Shown: piece by piece, positions 15,849 through 23,618 of the stretch
Layout of the letters: each line of letters starts with the position of its first letter
Position numbering within the stretch: the first letter of the stretch is position 1
Assembly (NCBI RefSeq): GCF_012275535.1
Contig: NZ_JAAVTK010000008.1
Location: forward strand, 62,001 to 126,000
Origin: Hymenobacter artigasi
Lineage (GTDB): Bacteria > Bacteroidota > Bacteroidia > Cytophagales > Hymenobacteraceae
Direction of reading: 5' to 3'
DNA length: 64,000 bases
Translations under genes and position numbers: made by a program
Notes under the pieces: model-generated
Told to the model about the DNA's origin: nothing
Database searches by the model: none
Seen by the model: the letters and a program-made list of their open reading frames with translations, nothing else

Positions 15849-16571
15849 ATGCTCAAATACATTTCCGCCGCCGACCGTCACCATGCTGCGCCCGCTGCCT
15901 GGCTCAGCAGCTACTTTCTGTTTTCGTTTGCCGATTATTTCGACCGCGCCAATATGCACTTCGGGCCGTTGCGCGTGTTCAACGACGATAGTGTGGCCGC
16001 CCAGTCGGGCTTCCCGCAGCACCCGCACTCTGAAATGGAAATCGTGACGCTGATGCTCGACGGCGAAATCACGCACCAAGATACGATGGGCAACAAAACG
16101 ACCATCAAGGCCGGCGAAGTACAGCGCATGACGGCCGGCACCGGCCTAGCCCATTCCGAGTTCAACCGCCAGGATACGCCCCTGCACCTCTATCAGCTGT
16201 GGTTCATCCCCGGCCAGAAGGGCCTGGCCCCCAGCTACGAGCAGAAGGACCTGGGCTTCACCAGCGGCAACAAGAACCAACTGGTGCCCCTCGTGACCGG
16301 CCAGAAAGTGCTGGAAGACGTGGTGTACATGAATTCCAACAGCACGGTTTATTGGTCGAATCTGGACGAGGGCGAGGAGATTGAATTCAAAACCTTCCCC
16401 ATTCGCCTCACCTTCATTTACGTGAAGCAGGGCTCCATTTTCGTGAACGGCACCGAGCTCGGCCCCAACGACCAGGCCCGCATGACCGACGACGATGTGG
16501 TACAGATTCGCGCCGCCAAAGACGCGCAATTTATCCTCATCGACCTGCCGTCGTCGGAATCGAACTATTAA
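15849..16571 (+). CDS. Pirin family protein
   Basis: 240 residues, bicupin fold, typical of short pirins of the YhaK type. The first cupin carries the metal-binding segment HPHSEMEIVT and later HSEFN, consistent with a His/His/Glu or His iron site. Family members are cytoplasmic; some have quercetinase activity and others act as redox sensors. The function here is unknown. The start at 15849 (MLKYISAADRHHA) is chosen because the longer in-frame reading would begin inside the terminator of the upstream gene. The gene is convergent with an outer-membrane protein gene across a palindrome. Confidence 0.88.
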   Translation: MLKYISAADRHHAAPAAWLSSYFLFSFADYFDRANMHFGPLRVFNDDSVAAQSGFPQHPHSEMEIVTLMLDGEITHQDTMGNKTTIKAGEVQRMTAGTGLAHSEFNRQDTPLHLYQLWFIPGQKGLAPSYEQKDLGFTSGNKNQLVPLVTGQKVLEDVVYMNSNSTVYWSNLDEGEEIEFKTFPIRLTFIYVKQGSIFVNGTELGPNDQARMTDDDVVQIRAAKDAQFILIDLPSSESNY

Positions 16572-16577
16572 GAATTA

Positions 16578-16662
16578 AACTACAAGCCACAAGCTCCAGG
16601 CTGCAAGCCTTTTCCGAAACACCGGAGAAAGCTTGCAGCCTGGAACTTGTGGCTTGTAGCTT
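16578..16662. repeat. palindrome between convergent genes
   Basis: Arms 16578-16608 (ACTACAAGCCACAAGCTCCAGG...) and 16631-16662 are reverse complements with very few mismatches. The sequence is unrelated to the other palindromes in the window. It has no T tract. Confidence 0.85.
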
Positions 16663-16668
16663 AATAAC

Positions 16669-17574
16669 TTAGAAGTTATACGTGATACCGGCCGAGTAGC
16701 CGGTGGACTTTCCAATGTTGCGGCCGGCCACGTAGGTGTTAGCCCCCAGCGTCAGGCCGAAGCCGTTGGTGATGGGTCGGTAGGCGCTGGCCCCCAGGCG
16801 GAGGTAGTTGACGCGCGTGGAGGGAAAAAAGCCGGTGAAGCCCTGGGCGGCAATATCGGTGCCGCCGTTCGATTCCTGAAAAGACGCATTGCCTTCGAGG
16901 TAGATTTTGGGGCCGGCGTATCCTAGCTTCGCCTCGCCCACCAGGGCATCGGGCACGGAGCCGGTGCGCAGGCTATAGCCCACCTGGGCGGTGGCAAACA
17001 CGCCCGAGCTGGTTTTGAGGTGCGCCACGCCGGAGGCCGTGTACTTGGTGGCCCGGTTGCCGATGGCGATGATATAGCCGTAACCGGTGTTGCTCTGGTA
17101 GTCGCTCACCGGGGTGCTGAAGCTGACCACGCCCAGCAGGTCGAGGATGCTGCTGCCGATTTCGCGGGTGTAGGATTTGAACTTGAGCAGGGCGGTAACG
17201 TCCTGCAGGCCCTGGCGCACGTTGGTATAGCCCTGCGTGGAGTAGTAGGAGTTCAAGCCATCAATAACCGCCCCCGGGGCGCGGCCTTTCGACTGAATGT
17301 AGGGCAGGCTGATGATGGCGTCAATCTTGTCGGAGAGGCCATAGGTGCCGTACAGGTTGAGCGAATTGACGCGCACCTCCTGAAAAACCGGAACGCCCGA
17401 TATTTTTTCGGGAGCCAGGTACACATCGGTGTAGCGCTCAGCCGTGCCCGATACCACCACCGAGCCGTGGCCCTTGCCCGCCATAAAACCGCTCACCAAG
17501 CTCTGCCCCTGAGCAGTAGTAGCCACGCCGGTAATAAAAAGAACACTACAAAACAGCTTGGAAAAATTTTGCAT
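16669..17574 (-). CDS. Outer-membrane beta-barrel protein, function unknown
   Basis: 301 residues. The start at 17574 yields a signal peptide (MQNFSKLFCSVLFITGVATT, cut near GQS). The mature chain shows alternating amphipathic strands rich in Tyr and Gly (NSLNLYGTYGLSDKIDAIISLPYIQSKGRAPG, TSSGVFATAQVGYSLRTGSVP) and ends with an aromatic residue (AGITYNF), as outer-membrane barrels do. It resembles the general family of Bacteroidetes barrel proteins of unknown substrate. It is divergent from the fasciclin lipoprotein gene with a 212-base AT-rich intergenic region that must hold both promoters. Confidence 0.75.
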   Translation of the reverse strand: MQNFSKLFCSVLFITGVATTAQGQSLVSGFMAGKGHGSVVVSGTAERYTDVYLAPEKISGVPVFQEVRVNSLNLYGTYGLSDKIDAIISLPYIQSKGRAPGAVIDGLNSYYSTQGYTNVRQGLQDVTALLKFKSYTREIGSSILDLLGVVSFSTPVSDYQSNTGYGYIIAIGNRATKYTASGVAHLKTSSGVFATAQVGYSLRTGSVPDALVGEAKLGYAGPKIYLEGNASFQESNGGTDIAAQGFTGFFPSTRVNYLRLGASAYRPITNGFGLTLGANTYVAGRNIGKSTGYSAGITYNF

Positions 17575-17786
17575 AAAAACAATAAATAAGAAACTACTAT
17601 TAGGGGTAGCCTGGCTGGGTATGGCCAAACAAAAACAGCTCATTTAGTCTATTCTGACGCAATCTACGGGTGTGTTTACTGGAACGGATTTACCTTAGCG
17701 CAATCCGATGGCTTTATGAAATCGTTTATATTCAGCGATTTGAGTTGAACGCACTTGTTAGCACGATAAAAACAATAATTTACCCG

Positions 17787-18782
17787 ATGAAAAAATATTT
17801 CCCCATTAAAGCCGGTTTGCTGGCATTGGGCCTTTTAGCCATGAATGGCTGCGCCAAGAACAAAGAGGTTGAACCTACTATCACCAATATTGCCGTTACC
17901 AATCCCGATTTTCAGGAACTGGAAGATGCCGCTATTCGCGGCAACGTAGCCGTGCTACTCGGCAACAAAAACCCGAACGACCCGCAGGGCAACTACACGG
18001 TATTTGCCCCCACCAACGCTGCTTTCAGCCGCCTTGGCCTCAACACGGCCCAGGATTTGGAGGTCCTGCAGCAGTCTTTTTTGCAGAGCACGCTTTACTA
18101 CCACGTCTATAGCGGGTCGCTGGCGGGCAGCGCGCTCACGGCGGGCAGCACCTCAGGTTCGGCGTTGGGCATCACCCGGCGTATCATTCGGCGGGCCGAC
18201 GGCACGCTGTATGTGAACGGCTCCAAGATTCTGGGTACCGATGTGAAGGCGGCCAACGGCCTGATTCACCCCATTGACAAGGTGCTGCTGGCTACGGGTG
18301 TCGATATCCTTAATTCGGCGCTGGCCCTGCAAAGCAGCAAGGTTTTCGTGAAGCCGGAGCTGACTTTTCTCGTTGAAGCCGTGGTGTACTGCAACCTGCA
18401 AGGTGCCCTCACGGGGTCGCCCGGCAGCGCGCCGCTCACCGTATTTGCGCCCACCGACCAGGCGTTTAAAGACCTTGGCGTGCTGCTGGGCGTACCCCTG
18501 AATCAGCCCAGCGACATCCGCAAGCTGCCCGTGGCTACCGTGACGGCGGTGCTGCTCAACCACGTAGTTGGGGGTGCGCAGGGCGGGAAATTCACGCCCG
18601 AATTACCCGAAAACACTTCGGTGGCCTCGGCCGGTGGCGCACCGGTGGTACTGGGAGGCTTCCAGAGCGGTGTGCTTACCGTGAAAGGGGCCAGCAATAC
18701 CGTGCCCGCCAACATGGTGATTCCGGACGTGCAGTGCACCAACGGCGTGGTCCACGTGATTGACCGCGTGCTGCTGCCATAA
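17787..18782 (+). CDS. Lipoprotein with two fasciclin (FAS1) domains
   Basis: 331 residues. The start at 17787 gives a lipoprotein signal (MKKYFPIKAGLLALGLLAMNGC, Cys22). Two FAS1 repeats follow, about 35-175 and 185-330. Each has the H1 motif (NYTVFAPTNAAFSRL and PLTVFAPTDQAFKDL) and the H2-like end (NGLIHPIDKVLL and NGVVHVIDRVLLP). FAS1 domains mediate adhesion to cells, polysaccharide or protein. It is probably displayed on the outer membrane. An AT-rich leader precedes the start; the longer in-frame upstream reading has no signal peptide and is rejected. Confidence 0.9.
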   Translation: MKKYFPIKAGLLALGLLAMNGCAKNKEVEPTITNIAVTNPDFQELEDAAIRGNVAVLLGNKNPNDPQGNYTVFAPTNAAFSRLGLNTAQDLEVLQQSFLQSTLYYHVYSGSLAGSALTAGSTSGSALGITRRIIRRADGTLYVNGSKILGTDVKAANGLIHPIDKVLLATGVDILNSALALQSSKVFVKPELTFLVEAVVYCNLQGALTGSPGSAPLTVFAPTDQAFKDLGVLLGVPLNQPSDIRKLPVATVTAVLLNHVVGGAQGGKFTPELPENTSVASAGGAPVVLGGFQSGVLTVKGASNTVPANMVIPDVQCTNGVVHVIDRVLLP

Positions 18783-18866
18783 GCGGCTAGCAAGCATATT
18801 TTTATTGCTCGTGCCGGATGCCCAACTACCGCAGCCAATGCGGCCATGAGGTTGCCTTAAATTGAT

Positions 18867-20465
18867 ATGATACGGAAGCTGCTCCGCAACGCGGGAAAGG
18901 TGGTAATAGGCGTGGGGCTGTGGCCGGCGGTAGTGCTGGGGCAAGCCAGCGCGCCTATCCGTCCCGACTCGGCGGCTCAGCATTCCGCAGCGCCAGTGGC
19001 CAGTATGCCCAGCGTGGCCGGCGTTTGGAAGGGGCCGCTGTCAATTCCCGGCGGGACGCTACCCGTTCAAATCAGCATCATTCAGCCGGGGGCCAATAAG
19101 CTGATTGCCACCCTCGACCTGCCCGCCAAGCGCCTGAACAAGGTGCCGGCCTCGCTCACGCTGCGGGGCGATACACTCATTTTTTACGCCGCTACCGTGG
19201 ACTGCCGCTTTGTGTGCACTCAGGCGGGCGAGGCGGGGCAGGAGTTGCGCGGCGTGTGGTCGCAGCCCGGGCTGCGCGTGCCGCTGGTGCTGCAGCGCGC
19301 CGACCCCAACGGTGCCGGCACGGTGGCCGTGGAAAAAACCGCAGCCGTGAAGGCGACTACCTACCACATTGAAGCCGTGCGCCTGACCAGCCAGCCGGGC
19401 AACGTGGCGCTGGCCGGTACCCTCAGTATTCCGGACGGGGCCGGGCCGTTTCCGGCCGCCATGCTGCTCTCCGATATGGGCAGCCAGGACCGCGACTCGC
19501 GCCAGGGCAGCTACCGCTTCTTTGCCGATATCGCCGCCACGCTGGCCCGCCAGGGCATTGCCGTGCTGCGCCTCGATGACCGGGGCGTGGGCGAGTCGAG
19601 TGGCAACGGCCCGCTGGCCACCACCGCCGACCTGATGCGCGATGCGCAGGCGGGCCTCAGCTACCTGCGCATCCGGCCGAGCATCGACCCGGCGCGCACC
19701 GGCCTCATCGGCCACGGCGAGGGGGGCAACGTGGCCCTGCTGGCGGCGGCCCAGCCCGTGCCGCCTGGCTTTGTAGTGACGCTGGCGGCATCTGGCCTGG
19801 TGGGGCTCGACCTGCTGGCCAGCCAGGCCGAACCGCTGAGCGCCGCCGACACGGCCCGCACTGGCCAGGCCCGCCGTCAGGCCTGGGCCGAGGTGCTGGC
19901 CAAAGCCGCCAAGCTGCGGACCAGTGGCTCCAACTCGGCGCAGGTCGAAACCTACGTGGCCCAGCAGCGCCTCAAAATCAAAAGCGAAGAGCGCAAGCAG
20001 ACGGAAGCAACCCTCAAATTTCGACGGACTATGCTGGAAATTGTGCGCCAAACGGCCAGCAACGACCAGGCGCAGGCCATTGTGGTAAACATGCTGCGCC
20101 AGCGCTACCCCGACCAGGACCCCGCCCTGGCCCGCGCCCGCGCCACCGACCTGCTCACGCCCTGGTACCGCTATTACCTAAAATTCGACCCCCAGCCCAG
20201 CCTTGCCGATGTGCAGTGCCCCGTACTGTTGCTCAACGGCACCGACGATGCGGAGGTGAATGCCGCTACCAACCTGACCGCCCTCGAAAAAGGCCTTAAA
20301 GGGAATAAGCGCGTCAGCGCCCGCCGGCTGCCGGGCCTCAACCACTGGTTTCAAACCCCCGCCGCCGAGCGCATTGCCGCCGCCGATGGCACGGTGGAGC
20401 CCGTGGTTGCCCCGGTGCTGCTAACTGCGGTGCGCGACTGGGTATTGCAGCAGGGAAGCCGTTAG
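18867..20465 (+). CDS. Secreted alpha/beta-hydrolase-fold protein with an altered nucleophile elbow
   Basis: 532 residues. The N-terminus (MIRKLLRNAGKVVIGVGLW...GQAS) looks like a signal peptide. About residues 45-150 form a beta-rich domain found before hydrolase domains in Bacteroidetes relatives (GVWKGPLSIPGGTLPVQISI). An alpha/beta hydrolase domain follows: DDRGVGESSG, then IGHGEGGNVALLAA, then an Asp region (LLNGTDDAEVNA) and a His region (GLNHWFQ). In the usual elbow GHSEGG the third residue is the nucleophilic serine; here it is glycine (codon GGC at about 19723). Asp and His remain, so it may be a non-catalytic or unusual member. It is separated from the fasciclin gene by 84 bases on the same strand. 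Confidence 0.82.
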   Translation: MIRKLLRNAGKVVIGVGLWPAVVLGQASAPIRPDSAAQHSAAPVASMPSVAGVWKGPLSIPGGTLPVQISIIQPGANKLIATLDLPAKRLNKVPASLTLRGDTLIFYAATVDCRFVCTQAGEAGQELRGVWSQPGLRVPLVLQRADPNGAGTVAVEKTAAVKATTYHIEAVRLTSQPGNVALAGTLSIPDGAGPFPAAMLLSDMGSQDRDSRQGSYRFFADIAATLARQGIAVLRLDDRGVGESSGNGPLATTADLMRDAQAGLSYLRIRPSIDPARTGLIGHGEGGNVALLAAAQPVPPGFVVTLAASGLVGLDLLASQAEPLSAADTARTGQARRQAWAEVLAKAAKLRTSGSNSAQVETYVAQQRLKIKSEERKQTEATLKFRRTMLEIVRQTASNDQAQAIVVNMLRQRYPDQDPALARARATDLLTPWYRYYLKFDPQPSLADVQCPVLLLNGTDDAEVNAATNLTALEKGLKGNKRVSARRLPGLNHWFQTPAAERIAAADGTVEPVVAPVLLTAVRDWVLQQGSR

Positions 20466-20494
20466 CGGGAGGTCAGGATAAACCAAAACAGTCC

Positions 20495-20521
20495 GTCATG
20501 TTGAGCGCAGTCGACGCATGA
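20495..20521 (+). repeat. solo half of the GTCAT-GAGC palindrome family
   Basis: GTCATGTTGAGCGCAGTCGA and a few more bases match one arm of the family found complete at 43470 and 49458, but no opposite arm is present. It looks like a decayed copy. Confidence 0.6.
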
Positions 20522-20640
20522 CATTGCGTAAGCAGTCAGTCATAAGTAATCGGTAGTCAGATAGGAATCAATTGACTGATTTTTAGATAGCTGAAATCTG
20601 ATTACGGACTACTTAGAGCGGTTTTGAGGTTCTTGTACAC

Positions 20641-20725
20641 GTAGCGCGAACTTTGTAGTTCGCGTCCCCGCTCCATCAGAGCAGTTCGAACGGCGCGGGG
20701 ACGCGAACTACAAAGTTCGCGCTAC
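20641..20725. repeat. perfect 31-bp inverted repeat, GTAGCGC family
   Basis: Arms 20641-20671 (GTAGCGCGAACTTTGTAGTT...) and 20695-20725 are exact reverse complements separated by 23 bases. It sits between convergent genes. The surrounding gap 20466-20790 holds no gene, only this element, the half element at 20495, and weakly symmetric AT-rich flanks (GGTAGTCAG near 20550 and CTGACTACC near 20775). Confidence 0.92.
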
Positions 20726-20790
20726 TGCCTGCTGGCCTCATAAGCTGTACCCAAACCCGATAACTGCTCTATTACTGACTACCTACTTAA

Positions 20791-21729
20791 TTATACCGCC
20801 TGTACCGCCAGGTGGCAGTCCTTGTACTTCCGGCCGCTGCCGCAGGGGCAGGGCGTGTTGCGGCCGAATTTGCGGCGGCTGCGCAAGGTTTTTATCCACT
20901 CGCGCGGGTCAGTGGCGAAGCGGAGGAAGCGCTGTTTGGGCTTCTGGCGGAAGGCCTGGGTGAGCAGCTGGTACAGCTCGGGGTGGTGCTCCTGTAGCTT
21001 CTCGGGCTTCTCAAAGAAGTATTCGGTGACGACGGCGAAGAACTCGGCCTCGTTGGTGGCGGCGTAGGGGTTGATTTCTGATTTGCCGGCCTGAATGGCC
21101 GCGATTTCGCGCTGCACCACGGCCGCCCACTGGGGCAGCAAATCGGGGGGCATGGCGACTTTGGGCAGGCCGTCAATCACGCCGTCGGCCTCATCGAGCA
21201 GGTGCGCAAATTCGTGGATGCCCACGTTCTGGCGGTCCACCGCGTCGCGGAAGCCTTGTTCGAGCGATGCTTTGGAGAGGCGCATGTAGTGCTGGTTCTG
21301 GAAGCCCTGCACCGAGCCGAGCAGCGTGCCCTGCAAGGTTTTAATTTCCTTGGTTGGGTCGTTTTGCAGCTGCCAGGCATCGGGCACGATGAGGACTTCG
21401 CTCAGGTTGCGGTACTCCCAATCGGAAAACCCAAACACAGGGATGAGGGCCGAGGCAGCCACCAGCAGGCGCGTGTTGTCATCCACTTCCGTTTGCACGC
21501 CGGTAATGCGCGTGCGGGCCAGAAAAACCTGCGTTTGCTTTTCAAACCGGACTTTTTCGGCATCCGTCAGGGCCACGTAGAAGGCCACCTGCTCGAATAG
21601 CATCTGCCGCCAGGCGGCCGGAAATTCCTGGGCCAGCGCGGCCGTGCGGAGGCGCGCGTCGGCGGTGGCGTATTGGTAAAACGCGTACAGAATGGCCACC
21701 AATACGGCCAGAGAAATGAGGTAGGGCAT
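20791..21729 (-). CDS. mtfA: MtfA-family zinc peptidase with C-terminal SEC-C motif
   Basis: 312 residues. An N-terminal hydrophobic segment (PYLISLAVLVAILYAFYQYA) predicts a membrane anchor. The M90/MtfA peptidase domain (about 40-260) contains the zinc motif HEFAH plus the downstream EADGVIDGLP and NEAEFFAVVTEYFFEKP, as in E. coli MtfA (the Mlc titration factor that links to PTS glucose control). The last 25 residues form a SEC-C zinc motif: GRNTPCPCGSGRKYKDCH, the ligand set seen at the SecA C-terminus. A SEC-C tail on an MtfA protein suggests binding to ribosomes, SecB or another partner. It is convergent with the hydrolase-like gene. Confidence 0.88.
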   Translation of the reverse strand: MPYLISLAVLVAILYAFYQYATADARLRTAALAQEFPAAWRQMLFEQVAFYVALTDAEKVRFEKQTQVFLARTRITGVQTEVDDNTRLLVAASALIPVFGFSDWEYRNLSEVLIVPDAWQLQNDPTKEIKTLQGTLLGSVQGFQNQHYMRLSKASLEQGFRDAVDRQNVGIHEFAHLLDEADGVIDGLPKVAMPPDLLPQWAAVVQREIAAIQAGKSEINPYAATNEAEFFAVVTEYFFEKPEKLQEHHPELYQLLTQAFRQKPKQRFLRFATDPREWIKTLRSRRKFGRNTPCPCGSGRKYKDCHLAVQAV

Positions 21730-21765
21730 GGCCCGTTAGTACGGCCCGGCGCCGGCCGGGTTCAC

Positions 21766-23121
21766 TTAGCGGGCGGCTGATGGGCGCACAGCGTCCGGGT
21801 TGCGGCCCAGTTGGTAGGTGACCATCAGCCGGGCGCTCCATGCCGAGCCCAGGAATAGGCTCTCTACGGCATTATTTTTATCGCGAAAATCGTAGCTCCG
21901 CTGAGCATCTACAGTCAACGTCAGGCGATTGACCCGCCATCCCAGGGTCAGTGCGGGAAGAAGAGTTTGGGCTGTAAATCCCACTCGGGTGTTAAAAGCA
22001 GGCGCGGCAGGTGCTGTTTCGGTGGGATTGCCGCTGCTGCCAGTGGTGATGGTGGAAAACGCCGGATTGAAAATACTGTTCAGCTCGTAGCTGACACCAA
22101 GTACCAATTGCTGATTGTGCTTAAGCGAACTATACTTACGTAGGCCAATGCGCGCTGAACCCAGCCAGGCCGAATAGTCAGCATACGCAAATTCGTAAGC
22201 CTTAACGCCTCCCACCGTGATTCCGGAGCGGTAGCTATACAGTCCTTGGCGGCTGCGAAAGGTGCTCAGACTGAGCTCCCCGTAGATTGAAGTTGTGCGG
22301 CCGGGAAGAAACATCTCGGCAAACAGTTCGGCCGTGGGACGGGGGCGCTGGTCGAGTACTTCATAGCCGTCCATGTCCCGGGGCGAAGCCACCCGGTTGT
22401 AGCGCATCCCCAGCAGAATACCGCCTTGTACTGATACCCGGCGTCGCACCTTAGACTGGACCAGCCAGCTACGCCCCGGCTGCTGGCTGGGAGCACAGCC
22501 GGTATTATAGGCCTGCACCACCACCGCTATGCCGGGCGCAGTGAATGGGGCCTTAGCAGCGGCTGCCTGGGCCGCCGGGCAATCCCCGAAATATACTCCC
22601 AACGTGTTTTGGTAATTGTTGCCATCGGTGATGGCCTGGGTGCCGGCTACCGTTTCACGCAGGTATTTCTGCTCGCTCAGGTCCAGAAAAGGCTGGCCGT
22701 GCCGACGAACGAGGTAGTGGATGATGCCATTCAGTTCAACCCGCAGCATCTCGGCCGCGCCTTCGAGCAGCACGTCGGCCAGCAGGGAATCTGTGTGCAC
22801 ATCAATAGTGTAGCCACGTGGCAGCCGGTCCAGCTGAACTTCGGCCGCGTGATTAACCGGCAGGGCTTCGTAGCGGAAATAGCGCCCGTTGGTAAAGAGG
22901 ACAGCCCTCAGTTGCCGGGGCTTCAACACCTGCACCAAACTGCCGGGCGTGGCCCGGAAACGAATAACAGCGGGGGGCTCTTTCCAAAAGCTGTTCTCGA
23001 TTTCACCGCGTAGCGTATCACCGTTGGCGCGCACCAGCAGGCCCGGCTCAAAGGCCTGGGCCTGGGTTTGGAAAGTATAGGATAGCGCGAAGGCCAGCAG
23101 GAGTAAAAGTCGTTGCAGCAT
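21766..23121 (-). CDS. Secreted or outer-membrane beta-rich protein of unknown function
   Basis: 451 residues with a signal peptide (MLQRLLLLLAFALSYTFQTQ, cut after AQA). The N-terminal part (about 25-150) contains LLVRANGDTLRGEI and LKPRQLRAVLF, a pattern common in Bacteroidetes envelope proteins of unknown function. The second half (about 240-451) has alternating Tyr/Arg/Ser strands (SLSTFRSRQGLYSYRSG, RIGLRKYSSLKHNQQLVLGV) and looks like an outer-membrane barrel, ending MVTYQLGRNPDAVRPSAAR. One Cys pair region (YFGDC, YNTGC) lies in the middle. It lies between mtfA and a small phosphatase gene, all on the reverse strand, so co-transcription is possible. No specific function can be given. 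Confidence 0.7.
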   Translation of the reverse strand: MLQRLLLLLAFALSYTFQTQAQAFEPGLLVRANGDTLRGEIENSFWKEPPAVIRFRATPGSLVQVLKPRQLRAVLFTNGRYFRYEALPVNHAAEVQLDRLPRGYTIDVHTDSLLADVLLEGAAEMLRVELNGIIHYLVRRHGQPFLDLSEQKYLRETVAGTQAITDGNNYQNTLGVYFGDCPAAQAAAAKAPFTAPGIAVVVQAYNTGCAPSQQPGRSWLVQSKVRRRVSVQGGILLGMRYNRVASPRDMDGYEVLDQRPRPTAELFAEMFLPGRTTSIYGELSLSTFRSRQGLYSYRSGITVGGVKAYEFAYADYSAWLGSARIGLRKYSSLKHNQQLVLGVSYELNSIFNPAFSTITTGSSGNPTETAPAAPAFNTRVGFTAQTLLPALTLGWRVNRLTLTVDAQRSYDFRDKNNAVESLFLGSAWSARLMVTYQLGRNPDAVRPSAAR

Positions 23122-23142
23122 AAAGGGTAGTTGATGCGGCTG

Positions 23143-23469
23143 CTAAAGTAGTGGCAAATGCGTCGCCAGCTTATCCCGCAGCAGGGCAATCAACGTGCTG
23201 TCGCCAAACGGGTATTTATCCGGAATGCGCAGCGTAACCACGGTTTTGCCGGGCAGCTCCGACGCAAACTTTTCGCGCAGGCGGTCGGCGTGGCGGCGCT
23301 CCATAACGAAGATGATTTCGGCCCAGCCCAGGTGGCCGGCCGTGACGCGCACCCGCGCCCCCGGCTCGGTGCCGGCCGAGCGGGCCTCGTAGTGCGGGTG
23401 GTCGTCAAAAAGACGCTCGGCAGTGAGGCTGCGCCACTTGTTCTGGCTGCAGATGAAAAGTATTTTCAA
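23143..23469 (-). CDS. Small low-molecular-weight-type protein tyrosine phosphatase
   Basis: 108 residues, shorter than classical LMW-PTPs (about 150). The P-loop CX5R(S/T) signature is at the N-terminus: FICSQNKWRS, with Cys7 and Arg13. The usual general-acid DPY loop is replaced by RIPDKYPFGD near residue 83, which still offers Asp. Conserved ARSAGTEP and HLGWAEIIFVMERRHADRL resemble the arsenate reductase/LMW-PTP fold. The start is a TTG; no ATG is near. It probably dephosphorylates a protein tyrosine or small molecule in the cytoplasm. It is the first gene after a large palindrome and lies 21 bases before the beta-rich protein gene on the same strand. Confidence 0.82.
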   Translation of the reverse strand: MKILFICSQNKWRSLTAERLFDDHPHYEARSAGTEPGARVRVTAGHLGWAEIIFVMERRHADRLREKFASELPGKTVVTLRIPDKYPFGDSTLIALLRDKLATHLPLL

Positions 23470-23490
23470 ACGGTGGGGGATAACTAAAAG

Positions 23491-23602
23491 GACGTCATGC
23501 CGAGCGTAGCCGAGGCATCTCGCATGCAGCAGTAATTCTTTCGCCTAACGATTGATTTACTGCTGCATGCGAGATGCCTCGGCTACGCTCGGCATGACGT
23601 CC
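23491..23602. repeat. perfect ~42-bp inverted repeat, GTCAT-GAGC family
   Basis: Left arm about 23491-23533 (GACGTCATGCCGAGCGTAGC...) and right arm about 23559-23601 are exact reverse complements over more than 40 bases. The head is shared with the elements at 2768, 43470 and 49458; the inner arm (CTCGCATGCAGCAGTA) is private. It lies between two reverse-strand genes. Confidence 0.93.
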
Positions 23603-23618
23603 TAATTAAATGGTGGTG

